DNA from: Corylus avellana
Taxonomy: Eukaryota; Streptophyta; Magnoliopsida; Fagales; Betulaceae
Assembly: GCF_901000735.1 (NCBI RefSeq)
Contig: NC_081548.1
Span: 10,294,711 to 10,358,710 of the forward strand
DNA: 64,000 bases
Reading direction: 5' to 3'
The notes below the pieces were generated by a model. It did not search any database and was not told the origin of the DNA. It saw only the letters and a program-made list of their open reading frames with translations. Positions 22,897-33,938 of this stretch are shown piece by piece; the stretch's first letter is position 1; every line of letters starts with the position of its first letter. The position numbers and the translations under genes were made by a program.

Positions 22897-24385
22897 ATGG
22901 AAGGTCGTCGATCTCAAGCCTCTACCGTTATTCCACTCGATCCTGAAATTGAGCGGACAATTCGACAATGACGAAGAAACAAAGAAGAAAAGGAAGAAAT
23001 TGACATGGAAGATTTGAAGAAAATCCAATTGGGCCAAGACCATTAGAGGCAAATCCACCAGAGGTGAGGAGACCGATGAAGCAGGCATTCGCTCCAGCAA
23101 ACCACCATCAACCTTCATGCATAGCATATCAACCGGAGGTGGAAGGCAGCTATTATATTTCTCCTCAAATCCTTAATGCATTGACTCACTTCAGAGGCAC
23201 AGCTACTGAGGATCCCAATTTGCATCTTAAAGAATTCTTTGATTTATGCAAGTTGCAGCATGTCCAAGGCCTAACTCTAGAGAGACTCAGGTTAGTCCTC
23301 TTCCCTTTCTCTTTGGAAGATAAGGCTAAACTGTGGTACAATTCCTTGCCTGCAGATTCTATCCATACTTGGGAAGAATTAATCACCAAGTTTCTGAAGA
23401 AGTTTTTCCCAGCGCAGAAGACAAAACAACTTAAAAGGGAACTTCAAATGTTCCAACAACGAGATAGAGATTTGTTCTTTGAGGCCTGGGATCACTGGAA
23501 TTCCTTGCTTCTAAAGTGCCCACATACAACATCCCTCAAGATGAGCAGGTACAAATTTTCTATGAAGGATTAGATGATACTGACAAAGGGATGGTTGATT
23601 CAGCTTGTGGAGGAACACTTATGGAGAAGAGTAGTGAGGAAGCAATTGAACTTTTTGAGACATTAAGTGAGCATTCCCAGCAATTCTGCTCAAGAGGAAG
23701 TAGAGGAGTCAAAAGCAAGGGCGTGTATGAAGTAAACCTCAGTGGGGGATCGCCGAATCAGATGGCTGCTGTAGAAAAGAAGTTGGACATGATTGTCAAG
23801 GCCATGAATGCTCAGAAAATATCACCCCTGCAACAGGACACACCAATCCAGGTATGTGCTACTTGTTCTCATCTAGATCACACTACTGAGACGTGTCCCT
23901 TATCTTCATTTGCAGAGCAAGAAGAGGTGAATTATGTAGGACAAAACAATTACCCCAACAAGAACAATCCATACTCCAATACTTACAATCCAGGATGGCG
24001 CAACCATCCAAATTTCTGTAGGAGTAATAATCAAGGACAACAGAAAGGGCCCCAACAAGCAAGCGAACCAACTCAAGAGTCAAAGATGAACCAACTGGCG
24101 AATTTGATACACAACCTGGTGACTTCACAACAGCAATTCAAGGTTGATCAAAAACAATTCAATACAAAGACTTATCAAGCCATTCAAAGACTGGAAGTGC
24201 AAATGGGCCAGATGGCAAAGGAGCTGAGTGAGAGGAAGCAGGGAGAATTTCCAGCTCAAACAATACCTAACCCAGGGAGTCACCAGGAGCTGAAAGCAGC
24301 CACAATTCTAAGAGGTCCTGTTCCTGCACCACGAAGGGCACTTGAGCCAAATTCTGTAGAGCTCAAGTGCAGCTCTTCACACTAG
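22897..24385 (+). pseudogene. gag: gag fused to integrase tail (element E)
   Basis: ATG at 22897 (MEGRRSQASTVIPLDPEIE), stop TGA within 75 nt, then frameshifts. The capsid domain follows at 23064-23573 (YYISPQILNALTHF, LKEFFDLCKLQHVQGLTLERLRL, LWYNSLPADSIHTWEEL, FLKKFFPAQKT). After a frameshift, 23516-24385 gives VQIFYEGLD, MVDSACGGTLMEKS, a complete zinc knuckle C-AT-C-SHLD-H-TTET-C (about 23858) and the coiled-coil IQRLEVQMGQMAKELSERK. The last residues (RALEPNSVELKC) match the end of G's integrase frame ([12 protein letters not shown]), so the gene joins gag directly to the integrase end. Element F has the same joint. Confidence 0.85.
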
Positions 24386-25203
24386 AAGATATTACAGTCA
24401 CAAGTAGAAGTGTTTGAGCAATCCAAGAGCTCAAACGCATCTACTTAAAATAGTGGTACTGAGGCCACTAAAGGCTGTACATTTTTTTTCTTCTTCTTTT
24501 TCATCATATCAATTTCTTTACTTCACATGTATGTCACTTATCCTGTATGCTTCTTTTTCATTATTGTACATTAAAAAATAAATAAATTTAACATTCTGTT
24601 ACTACGATCGATCGCAACAAGTATGCGATCGAGCGCAATAACCGAATGATGGCCTTAACATTCTGTTAGTGTGATCAAACGCACCCTGGGTGCGATTAAG
24701 TGCACATCACCGACACATGCACACCCCTGCCTGACTGCGATCGACCGCACCAGGTGTGCGACCGAGCGCACTCGGACAGCACATCACGTGATCTACTTTA
24801 GGTCACTTTCCCCCTGACCCCACATCTTTTTATTCCCGTCCCCGTACAGCTCTTCACACACCCACCTCCGGCACGCTCTTAGTCCTTCCATTTCTCTACT
24901 GTTTTTCACCAATTCTACCACACAACCACCACACGGTTCACATCTCCGGCCGCCGTACCACAAATTTTTCCACCACATACCCCTTCACCATTCCCATTAA
25001 CACCCCATCTCCAAACACTCCCCCAACCTCCGATTTTTCTCATTCTTTTTGCAATTGTAGATGGTCATCCACCCACATTGCCACTATGTTGGGAGTTTCT
25101 TTTCTTTGCAGGGGGTTTTTGGGCGGGTGTTGCAGTATTTTGCTACCATGGTCATCAGAAGTGCACACCACCTGTTCGATAAAAGTCCCCAATCAAGCTC
25201 AAC
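24386..25203 (+). other. Spacer before ORF3 in element E, with CG-rich cluster and splice acceptor
   Basis: A CG-rich cluster at 24603-24778 (ACGATCGATCGCAAC, GCGATCGAGCGCAAT, GCGATCGACCGCACC) is followed by CACGTGATCTA and a C/A-rich untranslated stretch. TTCTTTTCTTTGCAG ends at 25111, a strong 3' splice site, 92 nt before the ORF3 start. The same arrangement is seen in F and G. Confidence 0.6.
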
Positions 25204-26306
25204 ATGCCTAGAACTCGTGCTTCATCCTCCCTAGGGTTCGAGGCCCAAGCTACGTCTCCCCCGCCCACTTTCGAAGAGCGGGAGCTACTGTTTGAGACTA
25301 CCTTCGCCATTTGTGAAGACTTTCAAAACCATGAGGTGACTCAATGGGTGGTCGATGAGTTGAAGCGAAGGGGGCTCAAGAAGCTGTTCAAACCGGTCAC
25401 CTCCACCGCCTACCGAAAGTTGGTCATTGAATTCTATACCAAACTTTCCCATGACTGCAACAAATTGGCCGCTCTCTCTTCAAAGGTGCAAGGCCAAGCT
25501 ATTGATGTGACCAGGGCCGACATTACTGCAGCCCTTCAATGCAATGATGAACACCCTCCAGAAGCCGCACATCTTGCCGAGCAACCGCCTCGATATTATG
25601 TGGCGGAAATCATTGAGGATATGTGCCAAGGGCACTATGCCGATGCCCACCATAATGCCGACAGCTGATCCAAGCTACCTCAAAGGCTTTGGTTGGTGGA
25701 CTCAATACTACACCTCAATGCCTTCCCCTTGGGACACAAAACTCAAAGGCATGATCAATTTCTCCAAACCCTCTACGCCTTCCACAAAGACACTTGGTAC
25801 TCCATTCCCGACATCATTTGGAACCAAATACACAAATTTTGGAATGGAGTGCATATTGGAGGAGTAGAGTCCACTCACTCATGGGGTTGCCTTTCCCATA
25901 CCTCATCATGTATATTCTTCAGAAAAAAGGGCACCGCAGCAGACGAGACAGTAACTACTACTCCTATATTTGGCATTCGCCAATGGAATAAGAGCTGTTC
26001 CTATATGCCCTGGATACTCCTAGCACCAGCAGCTAGTGAAAGAGAGAGTGAGGCCGAGCCAATGGCCGAAGATGAATCGGCAGCAGCAGAAGAGGAGGAG
26101 GCCCCAATCATTTTTCAAGTTGCACAGTACCACTCCCTTAGTGAAGAAATGGCAGGCCTTTGACGAGAATTGGCTGATCAAAGAAGGGAAGCTTAGGAAG
26201 ACAAAGCATTAATGGATCAACGACTAGCTGCCTTGAAAGAATTGATGCAGACCATACTTAACAGTTTATCACGACCATCTGGAGCATCTAATTATGGACA
26301 GCAATG
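25204..26306 (+). pseudogene. ORF3, env-position protein of unknown function (element E), with stops
   Basis: Starts MPRTRASSS, then PPPTFEERELLFETTFAI, RGLKKLFKPVT, YRKLVIEFYTKL, DVTRADITAALQC, RYYVAEIIEDMCQGHYADAHHN. A stop (TGA, CGA in G) follows at 25666-25668. The same frame continues with LVDSILHLNAFPLGHKTQR, YSIPDIIWNQIHKFWNGVHIGG, an acidic linker and the C-terminal coiled coil SLSEEMAGL-RELADQRREA. Compensating small indels lie near 25885-25930, and stops near 26161 and 26194. The layout resembles the putative plant transposon protein domain found after integrase in Athila-type elements. No transmembrane segment or signal peptide is evident, so calling it an envelope protein is not supported. 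Confidence 0.7.
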
Positions 26307-27792
26307 AGCTGGGACCACAGTCTGGCTGAAGACGTTAAACTTAGCGCTCATGGGAGGTACCCCATAGTTTATCCTTTTATTTTGTTTTGTTTAAATATGT
26401 TTTCAGTTAATCTTTTTATTTATCCTTAGTTTTGTTCCTTTTTACTTGTTTGTGTGTCTTCTTATTTTGTAGGGACAAGTGTGCTTCACTTCAAGTTTGG
26501 GGGTGTGCTATGAGCCATGCTTTCCAGGATCATATCGACCATCTGTTGGGTACATTCTTTCCTTTACTTAGACACATTAGGGACAATGTGTCATTTAGGT
26601 TTGGGGGTATGGGCACACATGATTGTTCACACACTTTGTCCCAATTTCAAGTTATCTGTTTGTGTGTTTGTTTGTTCATTTAAAAAAAAAAAAAAAAGAA
26701 AAAAAAAAGTTTATGCATGTTCATGTTTGCTCTAAAATTTTAAGTTGATCTAGAAAGAATTGTGGCTTGACTTCATTAGTGAGTTTAAAATTTTGAACAC
26801 ATGATCTGATGAGTGAATCTGTTAGTTTGGTTACTTGTTGAGGACAGTTGAAAAATCACATGTTTGATCTAATCACACAAGCAAATTAGCACATAATCTG
26901 TGAGGTATGACATTAAGTCTGATATGTGTGTTTCTGCATCTTGGATGAAATTGGACGACTTATTAGATGACACTATGGCATATATTGTGATGAAAAAAAA
27001 GAAGAAAAAAAGATGTGAAATAAATGATCATTGATGACTTTTTACTAAGTAACTGGACCTCTTGCCTCAAAGCATTGAGTGTTCACGTCAAAAGGTGAAG
27101 AATTTGGATTTGATCAATGTCATGGTTAGTTTGGTTTTGTAGCCTCTTTGACTCAAGTTAGTAGGTCCTTAGGGGTGTCTTTACACCTAATGCCCTAAAA
27201 CCATCTGGTTTGGGAGTCATTGACTTAACACTCGCTATAAGGGTCAATTAGAAAGCTTAAGGGAACCAACATTGCACAACGTGACCAAAAAAAAAAAAGG
27301 AGAAAAAAAAAATGCCATGGTTGTTCATTCTAATAGGGATTCTAGTGAATTTTGAGATATGGAGACATTACATATTGGAAAGATTTGGAAGCCTCATAAT
27401 TTTGTACTAATTCACTGTACACAAATTTCAAACTTGTGATGATTTAGCATGTCCTTTGTAAGTAATTGCACTTTGAGATTCCAATTAATTGTGAAGATGG
27501 AGTTCATCTTTTTAAGCTTGCTACTGAATGAAAATCATGATCTTGAAGTGATGCTTTGCTTTTTGAAATAACATGAACTGTGCATGATGTTTGTGGGTAA
27601 CATTTTTGGAAAACCCTCACGAGACTTCACTCGTCCTCTACGGAATTCCTAGAGGTTTAAAAGGCTTATTGCATATGCTAAATGCAATCGTACATCCCAC
27701 GAAAGATGGATTTATCTTTTTGTTTTATGTTTTTCCATTTTGTTTTTAGTTTTGTATTGCGAAGGGAGTAGCAATATGTAAGTTTGGGGGTG
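26307..27792 (+). other. 3' non-coding region of element E
   Basis: It begins with the conserved GTCTGGCTGAAGACGTTAAACTTAGCGC block and the potential ATGGGAGGTACCCCAT hairpin (26350-26366). Polypurine copies lie at 26493-26504, 26597-26608 and, next to the LTR, 27780-27791. Purine-rich A/G runs are at 26682 and 27289. Blocks ACTCAAGTTAGTAGGTCC (27150) and AAACCCTCACGAGACTTCACTCG (27611) are shared with the other elements. Confidence 0.75.
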
Positions 27793-29170
27793 TGTTAAGT
27801 GCTAAAATATCATATTTCCAGCCCTTAACTTGAATGTTTTAATCCTTCGGTTTTAGTCAATTAGGTCATTTTAATTCCTTTTTATGTTTTTCACACTTTT
27901 GCAGGCTTTTGGAAGAAAAGGAAGTAAATCTGGAAGATTTGGGCTCAAAGAGAGAAGATGGGAAAAATGGGAGCCCCTGACACTACAATCGATCACAGGT
28001 TCCCTGCGATCGAGCGCAGTACCAGAAAAGACACAGCACGAAGCAGGCCATGAGCGATCGAGCGCATAACGAAAGAGGATCGATCGCAGACCTGTGATCG
28101 AGCGCACACGAGCTGCGATCGATCACACCTATGCGCAGGAGACATATCAAGTGGCGGCCAGATTGTCTTTCTTTCCATATTAGGGTTTTCCAACTCCCAA
28201 TTGTAATAGGTTTTGAAACCCTACGTAATTCCTAGGTTTACTAGTTTGTCAAGGACTTCTAAAGCCTATAAATAGACCCTTAAGCATATAGAATAAGGAG
28301 GCTTTGGAAGGAGCAGAATAGGAGCTCTTCAAGTTCATGTCTCGAGTTTATTCTTTTCTTTTATTTTCTTTTATTTTATGAAGATGTTTAACATCAATTT
28401 GATGTGTAGCTAAATTATTTAGTAGGGCTAGATTGAAGCCCTAGTTATGTTTTGTTAATATTCTATATTGGCGGGTTTGTGATGATCTTGTTATGATATG
28501 TAACTTGGTTAATACCTAGTTTCATGAATTCCTCATATGTGTGTGCCTGATCAACATGTGCATGTGGTATAGACTAGTTAGTTAAATCAATTTGGATGAT
28601 CAAGTCCTGGGTTTAACATAAGTAACAAAAGAATCCACACCGTGATTCTTGGGTTAATCAACATGGGGAATCGGGAGTATACACCCATGCCCTAGGCCTC
28701 ATGTGTTTGTCGATTTCTATAGAACTTATGCTTTTCTGAAGAACAACTTAGTATATACCATACTAAATCCTTTAGGAAGGAAAATAGTTAGAGTATACAC
28801 CCATGCCTAACTTGTTGCTTTGGGAAATCTATAGCTTAAGGAGTATACACCCATGCCCTTAGGTTGACAAACATTAGATATACATAACATGATGAAAACA
28901 TTGGCATATTGACATATTATCTAAATATAATTAGTGGTGGATATCAAAGCCCTACCTTTACCTTTTCATTTATATTTGTATCTTTTTATTTCTTTTCACA
29001 ATATCAATTTAGTGACAAGTTGCTATTTTTAATTAATTCTAAATAAAATCACAATCTCCGTGGGTTCGACCTCGTACTTGCTGCACTATACTATTGTTTG
29101 ATCTTGTGCACTTGCGAGTTAAAAAGTACTAAATATTATCTATTAATTTAGGTAGTATTTAGGCACAACA
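27793..29170 (+). repeat. 3' LTR of element E
   Basis: TGTTAAGTGCTAAAATATC to AGGCACAACA. It has a CG-rich cluster at 27985-28130, a TATA box at 28267-28275, and fourfold GTATA(C/T)ACC words at about 28677, 28752, 28793 and 28843. Confidence 0.9.
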
Positions 29171-29356
29171 TGGCTTCCAGCTTTTTCCCAATTTGTCTTT
29201 TAAGTCTGAAACTTGCTTGAAACACTTGCTTTTATTCAAAAACCCAAAAAACATAGGAAAACACAAAAAGGAAGCAAAACATCAAATAATTACAAAACTA
29301 AGAGCTTAACATATGTAAATTAAGGGGCTAAAATATGTATATTTTAGCACTCATCA
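29171..29356 (-). repeat. 5' LTR of element D, second part
   Basis: Continues the LTR broken at 21308. On the minus strand it starts TGATGAGTGCTAAAATATAC, like the plus-strand LTR at 62747. With the first part the LTR is about 1.28 kb. Confidence 0.8.
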
Positions 29357-29985
29357 GAAGTATGAACATGGTTCATGTGGATTATAAATGTGAGATGAGT
29401 TAGTAGGACCGGGTATCCTACAACTAGTTGAGACATGTTGCCACCAATTGTTGTCAAATTCATCCATAGAAAACATGGTCACGCTTACTCTTTAAAACAA
29501 AAGGACACTTTCACATGAAACATTGACCATTCTACTGAACTCAAAAACTTACAAAACGAACCAAAATTAAAATAATGGCTCAAATTCAGCTACTGATCCA
29601 TTTTGGTGCAGTCTGTGGAGATGCGTTAGAGCGTAGGTCAAAAGGGACTGATCGCAGAGGCGCACGGGGTCCTCAATTGGTGTGCTCGAGCGTACGACTG
29701 CCTTGCGCTTGAGTGCAAGCTAGAACAGATCTAGCACAAATGCGCTTGCTGCTTGCTGGGTAGAGCACAAGTGCGTTGGAGTGTATTGACATAAGCTCAA
29801 GCTGCTTGGCAGGGAGTAGCTTCGGTAGAAACCTGCAACACAAAAACAACACTTTTTTTCTTTTCTAGTTTTATTTTTTGTTAGTAATTGTAAACAGAAA
29901 CAAATAAAAAAAAAAATGCTAACTAAACTAGTAGAAAAATAAAATCAATTTAGACAAAAGATTTATTTTCACAAATACAAACAGT
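29357..29985 (-). pseudogene. First half of gag zinc knuckle and leader of element C
   Basis: On the minus strand the reading toward 29357 ends in the first Cys-X2-Cys half of the zinc knuckle whose second half is at 16629. The preceding 100 bp look like gag linker, but no capsid domain is seen between the primer site and here, so gag is internally deleted. A CG-rich cluster lies at 29625-29800 and an AT-rich stretch at 29850-29960. Confidence 0.6.
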
Positions 29986-30003
29986 TCCTCGGCAACGACG
30001 CCA
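29986..30003 (-). other. Primer-binding site for tRNA-Asp (element C)
   Basis: Minus strand TGGCGTCGTTGCCGAGGA, 16 of 18 matches to the tRNA-Asp 3' complement, 6 bp from the LTR edge. Confidence 0.8.
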
Positions 30004-30009
30004 AAAACT

Positions 30010-31275
30010 TGTTGTAAGTTTTAAAAGTACTCGTAAGTGCACGAGTCATTTGCAATATAGCTTTTGCAAGTGCAAAGTTGAATCTACAGGGAATTGTGTT
30101 CGTGTAAATAAATTTCTATTCAAACTAATCGTATTTTAACCGAGTTTTGAAAATTTGTGTGATTTGAATTGAAAACATAAATTGAAACAAAATGAAATTA
30201 AATAATGGATAAAATACTAATGTATTGGAATCAGGCCCCTCAAACTCATAGCAGCAACTTTCATGTTCATCAATATTTTTCGATGTTTTAAACGACACAT
30301 TTTATGTATGTTCTATTTTTGTAAAACAAATGTATCAAAACACCCAAAGTGTCCATTCTTTGTACAAATCACAAATGATATCCGATTTAGTTCAAATCAT
30401 CCAATGTATTCGTGCTTTACACAAATCACAAGGGATATACAAATTAAACCCAAAGATTCGATGTATCCGTTGAACAAAAGACACTGGATATCCAATATTT
30501 AATCAAATAAACCAAGCAATCAATTATAAGTGATCAACAATTAATTGAAATAGAAATAGAATGATGAGAAATATAATTCATATAATTGGAAAAGTATCAA
30601 TTCACATGAAAGTTATCAGTTGCTAATCATATGTAAGGCTTCATCCTCAACCTTAGTTGGAGGTTTAGCCTCTCATGAAAATGAAGGAGAATAAGACTAT
30701 GTAGGAATTCATTGAGGTTTAGAGGCTTACAACAAAAAAATTCCAATTGAAACCACCAAAAAAACTGCAAAACCCTAGCCTTTTTGCTCCTATTATCTCC
30801 AAAAATTGTCCCTAGCAGCCACTAGGACAGCCTCCGTATGACGACTCCTATTTCCCTAGAACAATGTGATATTTATAAGCTAATTTTGGGGTTTCGGCTC
30901 TTCCGGGTGAGCCGAGTGTGTTCGATTGCACACAAGGTGCGCTTGATTTCACTCAGGCATCAGGTCTCTTGCAGCGCAGTGCTTGGGCGTTGCTGGCTTG
31001 ATGTTGGGCGCGAGTGCGCTCGATCCCAGGACGGGTGCACTCGTGCTTGAGTTTCTCTTAAGTGGCACTGTTGTGATCGTGCGCTGCTGTGCCCATCCAG
31101 AAATGCTCTTTTCTCAAATTCCATGCATCTTTCACATTAAGATCGCAGTTTTTCCTTAACAACTTGCAAAACACTATTACAGCAAAACTAACGCAAAACA
31201 TCAGATTAAGACACAGCTAAAGGCTTAACAAATGTAAATTAAGGGCCTCAAATATGCAATATTTGGCACTCATCA
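30010..31275 (-). repeat. 5' LTR of element C
   Basis: 1266 bp, TGTTGTAAG to ACTCATCA, lacking the TRIM-like insertion of its partner. Minus-strand TATA (complement ATATTTATA) at 30869-30877; CG-rich cluster at 30905-31090. Several CACAA(G/A)(T/G)GATAT and ATGTAT(T/C)CG words at 30370-30490 are this family's repeated R/U5 motif. Confidence 0.92.
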
Positions 31276-32255
31276 CACATACATACACTCGTTTGACCAT
31301 AGAATCAAGTTTATATAGTAAACCCATGGCCATTATACAGCACGTACCGGTGTACCATGTCATACGATGCATATAATCAACTAGTTATTATGGCAGTTCT
31401 CAAGTTATACAAAAATATAGACATGCTCATATCATGCACGTGGTCAGTCAGCTGACATATCGCCCATTTTTATGGAAAATGGTCGTAAGTGTTTACTTAC
31501 CTTGTGCGCTCGCTAGAGTCATCTGACATCACAAATCCCTACTATAACAAAATACAACACATCGTTATATGTAGTACTAGAGAACTCTCTGAGTGACACA
31601 ATAAGTTCTGTCTAACGAAAGGGGTTGTCGAAACCTTAAACTCACATATTTGGGTCATTGGGCGTACGTCCTACTCTCTAGGTGAACGCTTGGCCTTGTG
31701 GGTGTACGTTCGGCCTGAGAGTGGAAACTCTCAGCCAAAAGCTCCAAACATGGTCTTATGCTTCTAGGGTGAGGTAAATCTCATCCTAGGCTCCTAATGG
31801 ACACATGCACAATACAAAACATGCTAACATGCAAACTTTAAAGGAATCAAAGGCGAGTTTAAAGCTTTTCAAAATCATTCTTGCTTTTGTAAGAAAATGG
31901 GTGCAAGAATTTGTCAAAGTATCTTTAAAACTTATAATACTAAGAAAGGAGTAATAACAACTTGAAGGCAAAGAGAATGGTCAAGAAATTACCTTGATGA
32001 TGGCAAAAGCTCACTCTAGGGTTAGGGTTTCTTGGTGTGAGGAGGGGTTAAGGGTCGAAGGGAAGGGTTTATATAGGGGCTTGGGGTGTGCTCTCTTTTG
32101 AAAATGGTGGAGAATGGATAAAATGGTTCTGGCGTACGTTTGGGTATTACCTAATTGTTCAAAGACAGGACAACGAACACTCATGGTGGTCTCCCTAGCG
32201 TACTTTAGCACTTAGGTCAAGAGTGTACGTTCAGGTGGTCTCCCTAGCCTATGTT
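31276..32255 (-). mobile_element. Right piece of the older LTR-like repeat
   Basis: It continues 12408 after C's target duplication. On the minus strand it has CCTATATAAACCC (complement at 32064-32075), a likely promoter, and five GYGTACGT(T/C)-type words (31661, 31701, 31722 region, 32131, 32223), two upstream of that TATA box on the minus strand and the rest downstream. No ORF. Family not recognised; a gypsy-type LTR is the best guess. Confidence 0.4.
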
Positions 32256-32631
32256 TGTGAAGTGCTAAAATATTCATATTTTTAGCCATTAGCTTGCATG
32301 TTTTAATCCTTTGGTTTTAGTTAATTAGGTCATTTTAATTCCTTTTTGTGTTTTCCACACTTTTGTAGGCTTCTGGAAGAAAAGGAAGTACTGGAAGATT
32401 TGGGCTAAAAGAGAGAAGATGGAAAAAATGGGAGCCCCTGACACTGCGATCGATCACAGGTTCCCTGTGATCAAGTGCAGTACCAGAGAAGACACAGCAC
32501 GAAGCAGGCCATGAGCGATCGAGTGCATAACAAAAGAGGATCGATCGCAGACCTATGATCGAGCGCACACGGGCTGCGATCGATCGCACCTGTGCGTAGG
32601 AGACATATCAAGTGGCGGCCAGAGTGTCTTT
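32256..32631 (+). repeat. Truncated LTR of the E/F/G family
   Basis: TGTGAAGTGCTAAAATATTC start, CG-rich cluster at 32445-32600, ending in AGTGTCTTT where element F is inserted. Its continuation (TTCCATATTAGGG in E) is not found beyond F, so it was removed by the deletion that also truncated F and G. Confidence 0.8.
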
Positions 32632-33938
32632 TGTTGTTCACAATTACCTACCTAAATTAATAGGCAAATAATTGTGTGTTTTACTCACAAGTGCTCGAGG
32701 TCAACACAGTAGTATAGTGTGCAAATACGGAATCATTCGCACGAGGATTGCTGAATCTTGCTTAAAATCAATTCAAAAAGTAAACTAAAATAAAGATTGG
32801 GTTAAGTTGATAATGATAAAAAGGTAGGGCTTTGATATCCACCACTAATTATATTTAGCTAATATATCAATATGCCAATGTTTTGATCATGTTATGAATA
32901 TCTAATGTTTGTCAACCTAAGGGCATTGGTATCTACTCCTTAAGCTATTGATTTCCCTAAGCAACGAATTAGGCATGGGTGTCTACTCTAATTCTTTTCT
33001 TTTTTAAAGGATTTAGGATGGGTGTCTACTAAGTTGTTTTTTAAGAAAGCATAAAAACTGTGAAAATCGACAAACACATGAGGCCTAGGGCATGGGTGTC
33101 TACACCCGGTTCCCCATGTTGATTAACCCAAGAACCCGGTGTGGATTACTTTTGTTACTTATGTTAAACCCAGGACTCGGTCATCCAAATTGATTTAACT
33201 AATTAGTCCATACCACATGCACATGTTGATCAGGCACACACATATGAGGAATTCATGAAACTAGGTATTAATCAAGTTAGATATCATAACAAGATCATCA
33301 CAAAGGCGCCGATATTGAAATATTAAATAAATATAACTAGGGCTTCAATCTAGCCTTACTAATAAATTAGCTACACATAAAATTGATGTTAAACATCCTC
33401 ATAAAATAAAAGAAAGGAAAAAAATAAGCCTGAGACTTGAACTTGAAGAGCTCCTATTCTTCTCCTTACAAGGCATATCTATTCTAGAGGCTTAAGGGTC
33501 TATTTATAGGCTTTAAAAGTCCTTGACAAAGTAGTAAACCTAGGGATTTCGTAGGGTTTCAAAACCTATTACAATTGAGAGTTGGAAAACCCTAATATGG
33601 AAAGATTGACAATCTAGCCGCCACTTGATATGTCTCTTGTGCTCGGGTGCGATCGATCGCAACCCGTGTACGCTCGATCGCTCCTGGCCTGGATTGTGCT
33701 TTGTCTTCTCGGGTACTGCGCTCGATTGCAGGTACCCTATGATCGATCTCAGTGTCAGAGAACTCCCAATTTTCCATCTTCTCTCTTTTGAGCCCAAATC
33801 ATCTAGATTTACTTCATTTTCATCCAAAATTAAGTATGAAAAACACAAAAAGGAATTGAAATGACCTAATTAACCAAAACCAAAGGATTAAAACATGTAA
33901 GTTAAGGGCTAAAAATATGAATATTTTAGCACTTATCA
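32632..33938 (-). repeat. 3' LTR of element F
   Basis: 1307 bp, TGTTGTTCACAATT to GCACTTATCA. Four GGTGTCTAC/GGTATCTAC words lie at about 32927, 32976, 33020 and 33093; TATA complement CTATTTATA at 33500-33508; CG-rich cluster at 33640-33750. Confidence 0.9.

Larger units (their letters stand above)
21309..29170 (+). mobile_element. Element E: plus-strand pol-less Athila-type retrotransposon
   Basis: Order: LTR, primer site (22633), gag (22897-24385), spacer, ORF3 (25204-26306), 3' non-coding region, polypurine tract (27780), LTR (27793-29170). Flanks are TGGCA (21304-21308) and TGGCT (29171-29175), a 5-bp duplication with one difference. The RT and integrase genes are missing; gag runs in frame into the last residues of integrase, as in F. 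Confidence 0.9.
16630..29356 (-). mobile_element. Element D: minus-strand non-autonomous retrotransposon inside element C's gag
   Basis: Ends TGTTGTGCCAAAT (left) and AGCACTCATCA (right), flanked by GCAGT (16625-16629) and GAAGT (29357-29361), a 5-bp duplication with one later change. Removing D rejoins the two halves of element C's zinc knuckle in frame. D contains a 3' LTR (16630-17768, deleted at one end), a 3' non-coding part, a repeat-rich leader, a tRNA-Asp primer site (20187-20204) and a 5' LTR split by element E. It has no recognisable ORF. Confidence 0.88.
12409..31275 (-). mobile_element. Element C: minus-strand non-autonomous LTR retrotransposon, host of D and E
   Basis: The outer ends are TGTTGTGAGTTTT (left) and CACTCATCA (right). 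Both are flanked by the perfect target duplication CACAT (12404-12408 and 31276-31280). The right LTR is 5' (primer-binding site at 29986-30003) and the left is 3' (polypurine tract right after 14005). Without the nested D and E, the internal part is only about 3.3 kb: a short leader, the end of gag and a 3' non-coding region, with no protease or polymerase. Confidence 0.92.
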
